From contig DCIL01000039.1 of the NCBI GenBank assembly GCA_002315875.1, forward strand, positions 1 through 9,796: DNA of 9,796 nucleotides, read 5' to 3'. Below are positions 1 through 5,978 of this stretch, piece after piece. The position numbers were made by a program, and so were the translations under genes. Position 1 is the first letter of the stretch; each line of letters starts with the position of its first letter. The DNA comes from Verrucomicrobia bacterium UBA1727. GTDB lineage: Bacteria; Verrucomicrobiota; Kiritimatiellia; RFP12; UBA1067. The notes under the pieces are model-generated. The model ran no database searches, was not told where the DNA came from, and was given only the letters and a program-made list of their open reading frames with translations.

Positions 1-31
1 TCCCAAAACGCGGGAAGAGCCAAAACTCACG

Positions 32-427
32 ATGCGCGGCGAAAAGGTTACGGCAACATTTAAGGTTCCGTTTATGTTAAAAGACAAGGTTGATTCTTGT
101 CAGGACAAGACGGTCGCAAGACTGGTGTTGGATGCCGGTCGGCTGCAATTAATCGAGTCTCCAAATCTAAAGGGCTTGAATCGGGATCTGAAAGCGATAG
201 ATTTCACGATTGATGTTGACTTAAAGGCCAAACATCTTGTCTACAAGATCGTTGGCGACGAGTCAACGAATTGTACGATCAAGGCAACAGCCGTGTTTGT
301 TGATGGTGAGCCCCATGTCCACTTTGCGAAACAGCTCACAGCCGACGATACGGTAGACATAGAATTTCGGTGTGACACCGACGCCAGCGTCTGGCATCAG
401 ATCACGCCGTACATTGAGATTAAGTAA
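32..427 (+). CDS. Hypothetical beta-rich protein, possibly 5'-partial
   Basis: I do not recognise this 131-residue protein. It alternates short hydrophobic and charged stretches, as expected of an all-beta fold, and has no signal peptide or membrane segment. The frame stays open upstream of the first ATG to the left edge (base 2), and no good ribosome-binding site precedes that ATG. The true start may therefore lie outside the window and the protein may be longer. It ends TAATAA, and the next gene's ribosome-binding site follows at once, so the two are probably co-transcribed. Base composition is more A/T-rich than in the glgB-argG half, which suggests acquired DNA. The ORF is very likely real; its function is unknown. 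Confidence 0.6.
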   Translation: MRGEKVTATFKVPFMLKDKVDSCQDKTVARLVLDAGRLQLIESPNLKGLNRDLKAIDFTIDVDLKAKHLVYKIVGDESTNCTIKATAVFVDGEPHVHFAKQLTADDTVDIEFRCDTDASVWHQITPYIEIK

Positions 428-439
428 TAAGGAGCAATT

Positions 440-748
440 ATGTTAAATGTTTCTCAACAGAAGTTACTGAATGCTTTCGTCAGTGTAATTAAATCGTGGG
501 GCGCAATTAATCCACCAGACGAGCAGCATTGGCACGAATTCATCTGCGAGTGCTATCCAGACCGTACCCGCATTACAAAAAATGATGTCGAGTCGTTTCT
601 TGTGTCTAATTGCTCATGGTCGGCTGTCGAAGCCGGAATTGCCGCAGAGAATTTCGACTCGGCGATTACTCTATTAGACGCATTTGAAACGGCAAAAGGA
701 CATTGGTCATTGTTGACACGAATCAAGTATGTGATCCAGCATCATTGA
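440..748 (+). CDS. Hypothetical small protein, second gene of HEPN-linked cluster
   Basis: This is a 102-residue, mostly helical, soluble-looking protein with no family motif I can name. It is rich in aromatic, Cys and acidic residues (W19, and a WHEF..ECYPD stretch near residues 31-41). The start is well supported: AAGGAG lies 7 bases before the ATG, and the upstream stop codons are only about 12 bases away. This fits translation as an operon partner of the preceding gene. It is followed after 57 bases by the HEPN-like gene on the same strand. A partner, adaptor or antitoxin role for that HEPN protein is possible from context only. No residue pattern in this protein shows it. Confidence 0.6.
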   Translation: MLNVSQQKLLNAFVSVIKSWGAINPPDEQHWHEFICECYPDRTRITKNDVESFLVSNCSWSAVEAGIAAENFDSAITLLDAFETAKGHWSLLTRIKYVIQHH

Positions 749-805
749 TAGATTTGAATTTCATTCACGCAAGGATGTCTGTTCAAGGCGAACCTGAGGG
801 ATTAT

Positions 806-1507
806 ATGTTTCGCGTACATGATGGGCGCAAGAAGCGCAAGTTGATGGTTACGAAATACGCAGCCAAAGATCCGTATGTTGGCGTGTTGCTTGCAGCGGC
901 AGATTTTGAATGGACATGCCGACGGGCGATCCAGGCGATGGGAAAGGGCTCGACGAAGGGTATCAGATACGAGTTGTTTGACCAACAGGCATTTGGCGTG
1001 AAGCTGAACAAGGGATGGGAAAAGCAGGTCAAGCAGAAATCGAAGGGTATTGCAAAGTTTGAGGATATATTTTCTGTTTGGGCAAAGAAAAACTGTTTAG
1101 CATATGTAATCTGGGCAGACGTCGAATATGCCATGATGTGGCGTAACAAACTAATTCATGGTATTGAAAGTGACATAGGGGACTCCGATGGTCGCAAGTG
1201 CGTGAACATTCTTGAGTGTGCTTGTGACATTCTTGTCCAGTACCTCACGCATCTCAAAGTCGACATATATGCATACGTTGGACGAGGCGGGAATTTGAGC
1301 TCATTGGCAAAGAAGGTTAAGAAAGAACGAGACGAATGGGAGATTTCAAATATGGGTGCACGAAGAACGGCGAAAGACGAGCGAGAGATCAGCGGAGTGA
1401 GAATGTTGCGGATATCAATACAAAGCGAGTTGGGCATGTCTGCAAAGAAACTTGAGCTGGTCGCTAATCAAATTAGTCGAAAATTTGGAATTCATCTGCT
1501 GGTTTGA
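806..1507 (+). CDS. HEPN-domain-like protein, putative RNase
   Basis: This 233-residue protein has the sequence RNKLIHG at residues 113-119. It fits the R-x(4-6)-H motif, often RN..(I/V)HG, that forms the RNase active site of HEPN domains. The motif sits between two predicted helices (about 84-111 and 130-150), as expected for a HEPN four-helix bundle, and an N-terminal helix (about 26-46) would complete it. The lysine-rich C-terminal part (about 160-233) is also helical and could bind nucleic acid. A GAGGG Shine-Dalgarno 5 bases before the ATG supports the start. HEPN proteins commonly act in toxin-antitoxin and phage-defence systems as ribonucleases. That function is inferred here from the motif and the neighbourhood (AbiE system, AAA/DUF4143 ATPases). 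The exact HEPN family is not identifiable by eye. Confidence 0.65.
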   Translation: MFRVHDGRKKRKLMVTKYAAKDPYVGVLLAAADFEWTCRRAIQAMGKGSTKGIRYELFDQQAFGVKLNKGWEKQVKQKSKGIAKFEDIFSVWAKKNCLAYVIWADVEYAMMWRNKLIHGIESDIGDSDGRKCVNILECACDILVQYLTHLKVDIYAYVGRGGNLSSLAKKVKKERDEWEISNMGARRTAKDEREISGVRMLRISIQSELGMSAKKLELVANQISRKFGIHLLV

Positions 1508-1542
1508 TGTGACAGAATTCTTCAGATGTTGCTTTTCATGTG

Positions 1543-1580
1543 ATTGACGCGCTCAGGTGAGTGCGTCAATTTTCTCTCTA
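1543..1580 (+). terminator. Probable terminator of the HEPN gene cluster
   Basis: A 13-base arm (ATTGACGCGCTCA, 1543-1555) and its near-perfect complement (TGAGTGCGTCAAT, 1558-1570, one G-T wobble) form a hairpin. It is followed by a pyrimidine-rich TTTTCTCTC tail. It lies 35 bases after the stop of the HEPN-like gene and reads in the same direction. The formal loop is only 2 bases, so the top pair or two must open. The T tract is interrupted by C, so it may be a moderate terminator. Confidence 0.55.
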
Positions 1581-1585
1581 TTCTC

Positions 1586-1627
1586 GCGACGCAAAGGCGC
1601 GGCAATTCTGCCGCGCCTTTGCGTCGC
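1586..1627. repeat. Perfect 19-bp inverted repeat (hairpin, 4-base loop)
   Basis: The arms at 1586-1604 and 1609-1627 are exact reverse complements and are separated by ATTC. No T tract follows on either strand, so it is not a standard intrinsic terminator. It stands immediately upstream of repeat copy A. Its CGCGGCA/TGCCGCG core resembles the shorter GC hairpin upstream of copy C (4198-4220). It could be a REP-type palindrome, an insertion-site structure or a transcript-end hairpin. Confidence 0.75.
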
Positions 1628-1799
1628 ACACTCTCACCCACACCAAACGAAAGGAGCGCTTGTGATGGAGTGGCTGATTGTTCGTGGCGTTCTTTCGGGA
1701 CGCCGTTTCCCCGTCGTCGTGGGCAGTAGTCGTCTGACCGATCTCGCCAGCACTAACGGCACATTCGTCAACGGCCAAGAACTCATGGCGAAGTCAATT
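1627..1799 (+). repeat. Dispersed FHA-derived repeat, copy A
   Basis: This is the longest copy of a repeat also seen at 3163-3241 (B), 4249-4385 (C) and 5925-5978 (D). Bases 1678-1799 align without gaps to 4264-4385, with about 14 differences in 122 by hand count. Bases 1627-1680, covering the leader, Shine-Dalgarno AAAGGAG and start codon, match 5925-5978 closely (CTCACCCA, AAACGAAAGGAGCG, ATG..GTGG). It is the most intact copy and still encodes an open frame. Confidence 0.75.
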
Positions 1800-1934
1800 G
1801 TCTTGCACAAGCATGACCTGATCACCCTGGGCGAAAGCACCGACTTGATCGTTCTGCCGTCCCACGCTGCTGAGCGATGTATGTGCAAATCGCAAAGCCA
1901 ACTTTGCCATTTGCACGGATATCCTAAAGTTTGA
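1665..1934 (+). CDS. Truncated FHA-domain small protein (possible relic)
   Basis: This is an 89-residue ORF with AGGAG 8 bases before its ATG. Residues 27-37 (DLASTNGTFVN) are the signature end of a forkhead-associated (FHA) domain, and residues 51-65 (DLITLGESTDLIVLP) match its last strands. Residues 3-19 resemble the first FHA strands. The middle of the domain is missing, including the GR and SxxH elements that contact phosphothreonine, since only about seven residues separate the two ends. A normal FHA domain is about 90-100 residues, so at least 30 are lost here. It is unlikely to bind phosphopeptides. Copies B and C share the same junction, so the deletion predates their duplication. The TGA stop abuts the -10 of the ATPase promoter. 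It is either a decayed gene or a small protein still expressed. Confidence 0.5.
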   Translation: MEWLIVRGVLSGRRFPVVVGSSRLTDLASTNGTFVNGQELMAKSIVLHKHDLITLGESTDLIVLPSHAAERCMCKSQSQLCHLHGYPKV

Positions 1935-1940
1935 TATAAT
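1911..1940 (+). promoter_or_regulatory. Promoter of the AAA/DUF4143 ATPase gene
   Basis: The -35 is TTGCAC (1911-1916), followed by an 18-base spacer and a consensus -10 TATAAT (1935-1940). The TGA stop of the FHA-like ORF (1932-1934) provides a TGn extended -10. The start site should fall near 1947, giving a leader of about 23 bases. No Shine-Dalgarno is visible before the ATG at 1970. Confidence 0.7.
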
Positions 1941-1969
1941 ATTACCAAATTGCGATATTAGATACTGCT

Positions 1970-3148
1970 ATGATCAATAGAAATCAGTCGGCGTATATTG
2001 AACGGATGGCTAAAAGTTATCCTGTGGTTACTATTACAGGTCCGCGGCAGAGCGGTAAAACAACCCTTGTCCGCACGTTGTTTCCGAAGCACGAGTACTG
2101 CAATTTGGAAGCAGAGGATGTGTTGGCAATTGCCAAGAGCGATCCGCGCGCCTTTTTAGGTCACGGTGAGAAAGACATGATCATTGACGAGGTGCAGCGC
2201 TTTCCGGCTCTTCTCACATACATTCAGGAACTTTCCGATCGCAATCGGCGAAAAGGGCAGTTCATTCTGACGGGTTCGAGTCAGCCGGAACTGAACGCCG
2301 CCGTTTCTGAGTCGTTGGCAGGGCGCACGGCAATTTGCACGTTGTTGCCGTTGTCCATTGACGAATTGAAGGCGGCAGGCATCGGCTCGCTCGAACGAGA
2401 TCAGTTGCTATGGAATGGCTTCATGCCTCGCCATTATGATGACGGACCTGATCCGCTCGCGCTTTATCGCGATTATTTCTCGACCTATGTCCAGCGCGAT
2501 GTTCGTAAGCTTGTTAACGTGCAGGATCTCGATACCTTTACTGTATTCGTACGCATCTTGGCGGGCAGGGTTGGGCAATTGCTCAACCGCGAGTCCCTGG
2601 CGCGAGATGTTGGCATTTCGGTGCCCACTGTCGTTAAGTGGCTGAATGTGCTCGAGGCATCTTTCATCATCTTTCGTTTGCGGCCGTATAGCAACAACTT
2701 CGGTAAACGGCAGACCAAGTCGCCGAAAATCTATTTCACCGAGACGGGACTCGTATCGTATCTGGTGGGCATCAGAGATCCGTCGCAGCTCTATTCGCAT
2801 CCGCTGGTGGGGCACATCTTCGAAAACATGGTTGTGGTCGAGGCAATCAAACGCCGCCTCAATCAGGGACTCGATCCGGACTGCTGGTTTTATCGCAACT
2901 CGTCCGGTTCGATTGAGGTGGACCTCATAATCGAGGAGGGCGGCAAATTGTATCCGCGGGAGATAAAGAGTTCTTCGACATTCTCCGCCGATATGAGTGT
3001 GCACCTGAAGACGTTTTGCGAACTGTCACCCAATGCTGTTCATCCGATCGTAGTATATGCCGGAGCAACACACCCTGAAGTGGCGGCAAACTTCGCCGAC
3101 ACCCATGCATGGTGCAATGTTGATCACATGACGTTCAAGGAATCGTGA
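1970..3148 (+). CDS. AAA-family ATPase with DUF4143 C-terminal domain
   Basis: This 392-residue protein is full length for the AAA_14/DUF4143 family (usually about 370-450). The Walker A motif is GPRQSGKTT (24-32), Walker B is DMIIDEVQ (69-76), and a sensor-like FILTGSSQ lies at 98-105. A winged-helix-like region follows (about 205-240). The C-terminal DUF4143 part carries E286 in FENMV and the pattern EVDLII...EIKSS (D318, E331, K333), which resembles a PD-(D/E)XK nuclease core. Family members are widespread in bacteria and archaea and often sit in variable loci. Their cellular role is poorly defined, so no substrate is assigned. The gene has its own strong promoter, lies between FHA-repeat copies A and B, and has a degraded homologue on the opposite strand at 3244-4231. 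It appears intact. Confidence 0.9.
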   Translation: MINRNQSAYIERMAKSYPVVTITGPRQSGKTTLVRTLFPKHEYCNLEAEDVLAIAKSDPRAFLGHGEKDMIIDEVQRFPALLTYIQELSDRNRRKGQFILTGSSQPELNAAVSESLAGRTAICTLLPLSIDELKAAGIGSLERDQLLWNGFMPRHYDDGPDPLALYRDYFSTYVQRDVRKLVNVQDLDTFTVFVRILAGRVGQLLNRESLARDVGISVPTVVKWLNVLEASFIIFRLRPYSNNFGKRQTKSPKIYFTETGLVSYLVGIRDPSQLYSHPLVGHIFENMVVVEAIKRRLNQGLDPDCWFYRNSSGSIEVDLIIEEGGKLYPREIKSSSTFSADMSVHLKTFCELSPNAVHPIVVYAGATHPEVAANFADTHAWCNVDHMTFKES

Positions 3149-3162
3149 AGGCACTGTAATTT

Positions 3163-3241
3163 ATGACGCGGCGGTGTATGGAGTTGATTTGCGCACGGTC
3201 AGCTTCGCCCGACCGATCTCGCCATCACCAACGGCACATTC
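3163..3241 (+). pseudogene. FHA-derived repeat, copy B (degraded)
   Basis: Bases 3211-3241 repeat the core of copies A and C (GACCGATCTCGCCA.CAC.AACGGCACATTC), which encodes the FHA signature LASTNGTF in copy A. The preceding ATGACGCGGCGGT resembles copy D, and ATGGAGTTGATTTG resembles the start of copy A's ORF. About 30 bases present in A between start and core are missing, and the frame is not kept. It fills the gap between the convergent ends of the ATPase gene and the ATPase pseudogene. Confidence 0.6.
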
Positions 3242-3243
3242 CG

Positions 3244-4231
3244 CTATATCGTTTCGAGTAGAGCTGGGGCGCAGTACACGGGGAAGTGCGAAACGTCTTT
3301 ATCAGTTTTAAGGTCTTTGTTCCCAAGCAAAGTAGGCAAGTCGACGAATTCCTTAAACTTCGTGCAGAACTTGTCAAGCGAGACATGCGTTGTTCGTGAA
3401 CCAGATTTTACTTCAATCGGAATGATGTTCTTTCTTCGCCCAATCTTTGTTTTTGAGATGACGAAATCGATCTCCATGCGATTGTCTGCGACGTTTGGAT
3501 CGATTCGTGAGTAGAAATATGGTTTTCGACCTGATGCAACGATCATTTGGCCAACCATATTTTCAAGAATCATACCTTCATTGAGTTCGATTTTGTCGAA
3601 GAGAATACGACGGTGAATCTCGGCTCGGGCAAGTTCATTCTCGTCGAAAGCATGGCTGATGAGTAGTCCGGTATCGCCCATGTATGCCTTGAGAGCGAAG
3701 GTTTCCATTGTCATCTTAAGTCCGACGTTTGGATCCGTCACGTTGTAGGCGACATTGACCGTCCTCGCCTCCTTGAGCCACTCGAAGGATTCTTGAAGGT
3801 CTCTCATGCGTAGGTTTTCGCCAATCCGACCGGGTTTGAAGCGCTTCTCGTGTCGGGAGAGTTGTGCTGGAATTTCGTCCCAGATCGCCTCAATCCTGTA
3901 TTTGGACCGTCCTCCGAACTTGTGAATGTCCTGCCGATTCGTTGCGTGGAAGCCTGACCTTCAGCTGCGTTTGCAAAAGCATGAAGAACGTGTCGAGGTC
4001 GTCAAGATATTCGTCAAAAAGTTCCTTGATGTCACGACTCACCTTGCTGAAATCAATCAAGACGTATGCCGCGTATTCGGCCTTGGCGAACTCTTCTGCA
4101 AGCCAGCTCTTGCCGACGCGTCGGGGGCCGTCCAGCATGAGCGGCTCGTTCCATGTCGTGACAAGAAAATCCTGTCCTACTGTTCTGTCGCCAAACCGCC
4201 GCGCTCGTAATGAGCGCGGCAGAAAGATGGA
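3244..4231 (-). pseudogene. AAA/DUF4143 ATPase pseudogene (internal deletion and frameshift)
   Basis: This locus reads right to left. The N-terminal fragment (open from 4231, stop at 3890) contains LMLDGPRRVGKSW, a Walker A motif, followed by a helix-strand region ending near LKVRLPRNES, where family members proceed into Walker B (IIFDEVQ). There the frame breaks near 3930-3945. A second frame begins with DIHKFGGRSKYRIEAIWDE, continuous with the 3807-3244 ORF, and carries the DUF4143 C-terminus (GDTGLL, ENMVGQ, EIDFVI, PIEVKSG). Walker B, the sensor and the domain linker are gone, an estimated 150 or more residues. No ATG, GTG or TTG lies upstream of Walker A in frame, so the 5' end may also be lost. 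The gene belongs to a different branch of the family from the intact ATPase at 1970-3148 and cannot encode a working ATPase. Confidence 0.85.
4198..4220. repeat. GC-rich 9-bp inverted repeat upstream of copy C
   Basis: GCCGCGCTC (4198-4206) and GAGCGCGGC (4212-4220) are exact complements with a 5-base loop. No T tract follows on either strand. The GCCGCG core is shared with the larger hairpin before copy A. It lies at the ragged 5' end of the ATPase pseudogene and may mark an old junction. Confidence 0.55.
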
Positions 4232-4248
4232 TCAGATGTTCAGTTCGC

Positions 4249-4385
4249 GGTTGGAGTTGGCGGTTGTTCGTGGCGTTCTTTCGGGACGCTGATTCTCAGT
4301 GGTTGTCGGCGGTAGTCGCCTGACCGATCTCGCCAGCACCAACGGCACATTCGTCAACGACCAATAACTCGCGGCGAAGTCAATT
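4249..4385 (+). pseudogene. FHA-derived repeat, copy C (stop codons)
   Basis: Bases 4264-4385 match copy A (1678-1799) over 122 ungapped positions with roughly 88-89% identity by hand count. In the frame equivalent to copy A's ORF, it reads VVRGVLSGR and then stops at TGA, with a later TAA after the FHA signature. It carries the same internal FHA deletion as copy A. Homology ends sharply at GAAGTCAATT, only 13 bases before the abiE operator begins, so the abiE module seems to start at the end of the repeat. Confidence 0.75.
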
Positions 4386-4398
4386 TAATAACAGTTAT

Positions 4399-4447
4399 GT
4401 ATGTGAATCGACAAATGAACAAATTTTGTGCTTGTCAATTCGCATAC
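4399..4447. promoter_or_regulatory. Probable AbiEi operator: 16-bp inverted repeat
   Basis: GTATGTGAATCGACAA (4399-4414) and TTGTCAATTCGCATAC (4432-4447) are complementary at 14 of 16 positions and are separated by 17 bases. A small palindrome (ACAAATTTTGT, 4419-4429) sits almost at the centre. The right arm covers the -35 hexamer. AbiEi antitoxins of known systems bind inverted repeats in their own promoter and repress it, so autoregulation here is a direct inference from position and symmetry. Confidence 0.65.
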
Positions 4448-4461
4448 AAATATGTTATCAT
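4432..4461 (+). promoter_or_regulatory. Promoter of the abiEi-abiEii operon
   Basis: The -35 is TTGTCA (4432-4437), with an 18-base spacer and -10 TATCAT (4456-4461). The ATG of abiEi at 4470 is only 8 bases past the -10, so transcription should begin at or within a couple of bases of the start codon. That gives a leaderless mRNA with no Shine-Dalgarno. Confidence 0.6.
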
Positions 4462-4469
4462 ATTGACCT

Positions 4470-5012
4470 ATGACGCATTGGGAAGCTATAAACGAGATTG
4501 GCTTGGATAACTATGGCATTGTCACGACCGACGATGCCAAGAGCATCTGTAATCCGAGCATAGAACTGCCGCGCTGGACTAAGACTGGGCGGTTGGAAAA
4601 CCTTGGCCGAGGTGTCTATCGGTTGAGCCAGTACACGCCAAGCGAATACGATCAGTACGCCGTAGCGGTTGCGCTTGTCGGTAAGGAGGCGATTGTCTAT
4701 GGTGTGAGCGTCCTTGCGATGCACAATCTCGCGCTTGTCAATCCGCCGAAGATCTATGTGGCGACGGGAACGCGAAGACGGCGGCAGCTCCCCCAGTGGA
4801 TCGAACTCGTTCGCCTGCCCAAAGGAACCAAGAGGGACGACTTCAACGGCGTCCGCAGTCAGAGTGTGGCAGATGCCATTCGGACCTGTAAGGGCTCGCT
4901 CATGCGTGAACGTCTTGTGTCGGCGGTCATAGACGCAAAGCGCCGCGGACTGATTGACCACCACGAGGCACAGGAACTTGAAAAGGAGTTTGTGATCCAT
5001 GAAAATGCCTAA
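4470..5012 (+). CDS. abiEi: AbiEi-family antitoxin / transcriptional regulator
   Basis: This 180-residue protein has the AbiEi layout. An N-terminal winged-helix DNA-binding domain (about 1-55) has the wing signature GRLENLGRGVYRL at 40-52. A C-terminal domain (about 56-180) begins with the helix DQYAVAVALVGKEAIVYGVSVL typical of the family. A basic patch, TRRRRQ, is at 101-106. AbiEi neutralises the AbiEii toxin without forming a stable complex (type IV toxin-antitoxin) and represses its own promoter. The inverted repeat upstream fits this role. The stop codon overlaps the start of the toxin gene by 14 bases, which indicates translational coupling. The predicted mRNA is leaderless. The family call is firm; the activity is inferred. 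Confidence 0.87.
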   Translation: MTHWEAINEIGLDNYGIVTTDDAKSICNPSIELPRWTKTGRLENLGRGVYRLSQYTPSEYDQYAVAVALVGKEAIVYGVSVLAMHNLALVNPPKIYVATGTRRRRQLPQWIELVRLPKGTKRDDFNGVRSQSVADAIRTCKGSLMRERLVSAVIDAKRRGLIDHHEAQELEKEFVIHENA

Positions 5013-5841
5013 CTCGGTCACCAATCTCGGCAAGGCCATCTCGCGCTATTGCGGCAAGGGACAAGATGACATCCGTCTGGCCCGCGCAATGGCCGATGTC
5101 GTTGTCGGCCAAATGCTGCCGGGCGGAGTTGTCAAAGGCGGCAGCTCGTTGATGTTCCGCTATGGCGGCGGAATCACGCGCTACACGAAAGACGTCGACA
5201 CGGCGCGAGTTGTTGATCTTGAGAAATATCTGGATGCGCTCCGCATCAAGCTTGCCGAGGGATGGAATGGCTTCACTGGCAAACTGACGGACGTCGAGCC
5301 GCCGTCCCCGCCGAATGTCCCGAAACCGTATGTGATGATGCCATTCGACATTAAACTTCAGTACCTAGGCCGCCCGTGGATGACTGTGCGCATTGAGATC
5401 GGTCATAACGAGATTGGCGATGCGGACGCCTTTGAGCTGAGTTTGCCGGAAGACATCGCCGCAGCATTCGTTGCTCTCGGCTTACCGAAACCCGCAGAAA
5501 TCCCCGTTATGAAGCTGTCGTATCAGGTCGCACAAAAGTTACACGCCATCTCTGGCGAGAACAGCGACCGTGCGCATGACCTGATTGATCTACAGCTGAT
5601 GGACGGGCATTCAACCCTCGACCTCGCCGACATCAAGTCAAAGTGTGAACGACTATTTAAATACCGTTGTGAACAACCTTGGCCGCCGAATCTTGTCAAG
5701 GGCGAGACATGGGACAAGGTCTACACCGTAGCCCGCGCCACCTTGCGAGACGTAGCCTCCGTCCTCGCCACCGCAGACGAAGCCGTTGCATGGGCAAACG
5801 ACTTAATCTCAAAAATTGATGCAGCAACGTCGGCAATCTGA
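4999..5841 (+). CDS. abiEii: AbiEii-family nucleotidyltransferase toxin
   Basis: This 280-residue toxin of the AbiEii/nucleotidyltransferase (DUF1814-type) family is close to the usual length. The polymerase-beta-like core shows KGGSSLMFR (46-54) followed by RYTKDVDTA (61-69), the GS-xn-DxD metal and nucleotide site with D65 and D67. Later family motifs follow: MKLSYQVAQKLHAI (171-184, K180) and RAHDLIDLQLM (191-201, with the conserved D). AbiEii proteins transfer nucleotides using NTPs and inhibit growth, causing abortive infection when phage infects. Cytoplasmic. AAAAGGAG (4981-4988) lies 10 bases before the ATG inside the antitoxin gene. An ATG two codons later is possible, but 4999 fits the site better. 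All core residues appear intact, so it is probably active. Confidence 0.88.
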   Translation: MKMPNSVTNLGKAISRYCGKGQDDIRLARAMADVVVGQMLPGGVVKGGSSLMFRYGGGITRYTKDVDTARVVDLEKYLDALRIKLAEGWNGFTGKLTDVEPPSPPNVPKPYVMMPFDIKLQYLGRPWMTVRIEIGHNEIGDADAFELSLPEDIAAAFVALGLPKPAEIPVMKLSYQVAQKLHAISGENSDRAHDLIDLQLMDGHSTLDLADIKSKCERLFKYRCEQPWPPNLVKGETWDKVYTVARATLRDVASVLATADEAVAWANDLISKIDAATSAI

Positions 5842-5924
5842 ATCGTCTTTTAGAATTGAGATGTTATTTAAAATTGTAAAAAGTTCTCAAGTTCAAGATG
5901 GGGAAGTTGCTACAAACGAATGGC

Positions 5925-5978
5925 CACATTCTCACCCATAAACGAAAGGAGCGTTTAGGATGACGTGGCGGTTGCTGG
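5925..5978 (+). repeat. FHA-repeat 5' part, copy D
   Basis: CTCACCCA, AAACGAAAGGAGCG and ATG..GTGG appear in the same order and nearly the same spacing as at 1627-1680 (copy A), covering leader, ribosome-binding site and start codon. The FHA core that follows in A is absent. The copy lies between the end of the abiE operon and the glgB promoter and marks the right edge of the accessory region. The A/T-rich stretch between the abiEii stop and this copy (5842-5924) shows nothing I recognise. Confidence 0.55.

Noticed and set aside
1586..1627. The 19-bp hairpin as an intrinsic terminator
   Set aside because: No T tract follows on either strand; the preceding hairpin at 1543-1580 is the better terminator.
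2408..3004. A 198-codon minus-strand frame inside the ATPase gene
   Set aside because: Antisense shadow of a well-supported DUF4143 ATPase; no motif or ribosome-binding site.
3864..4292. A 142-codon plus-strand frame ending in the FHA-like VVRGVLSGR
   Set aside because: Most of it is antisense to the ATPase pseudogene; only the last residues come from repeat copy C.
5853..5891. A terminator after abiEii (TTGAGA...TCTCAA)
   Set aside because: The arms are short with a loop of more than 20 bases and no T tract, so support is too weak.
1543..5978. Integron cassette array with attC sites as an explanation for the repeats
   Set aside because: I see no integrase gene in the window and no paired GTTRRRY/RYYYAAC core sites flanking the modules, and the modules have their own promoters and mixed orientation.
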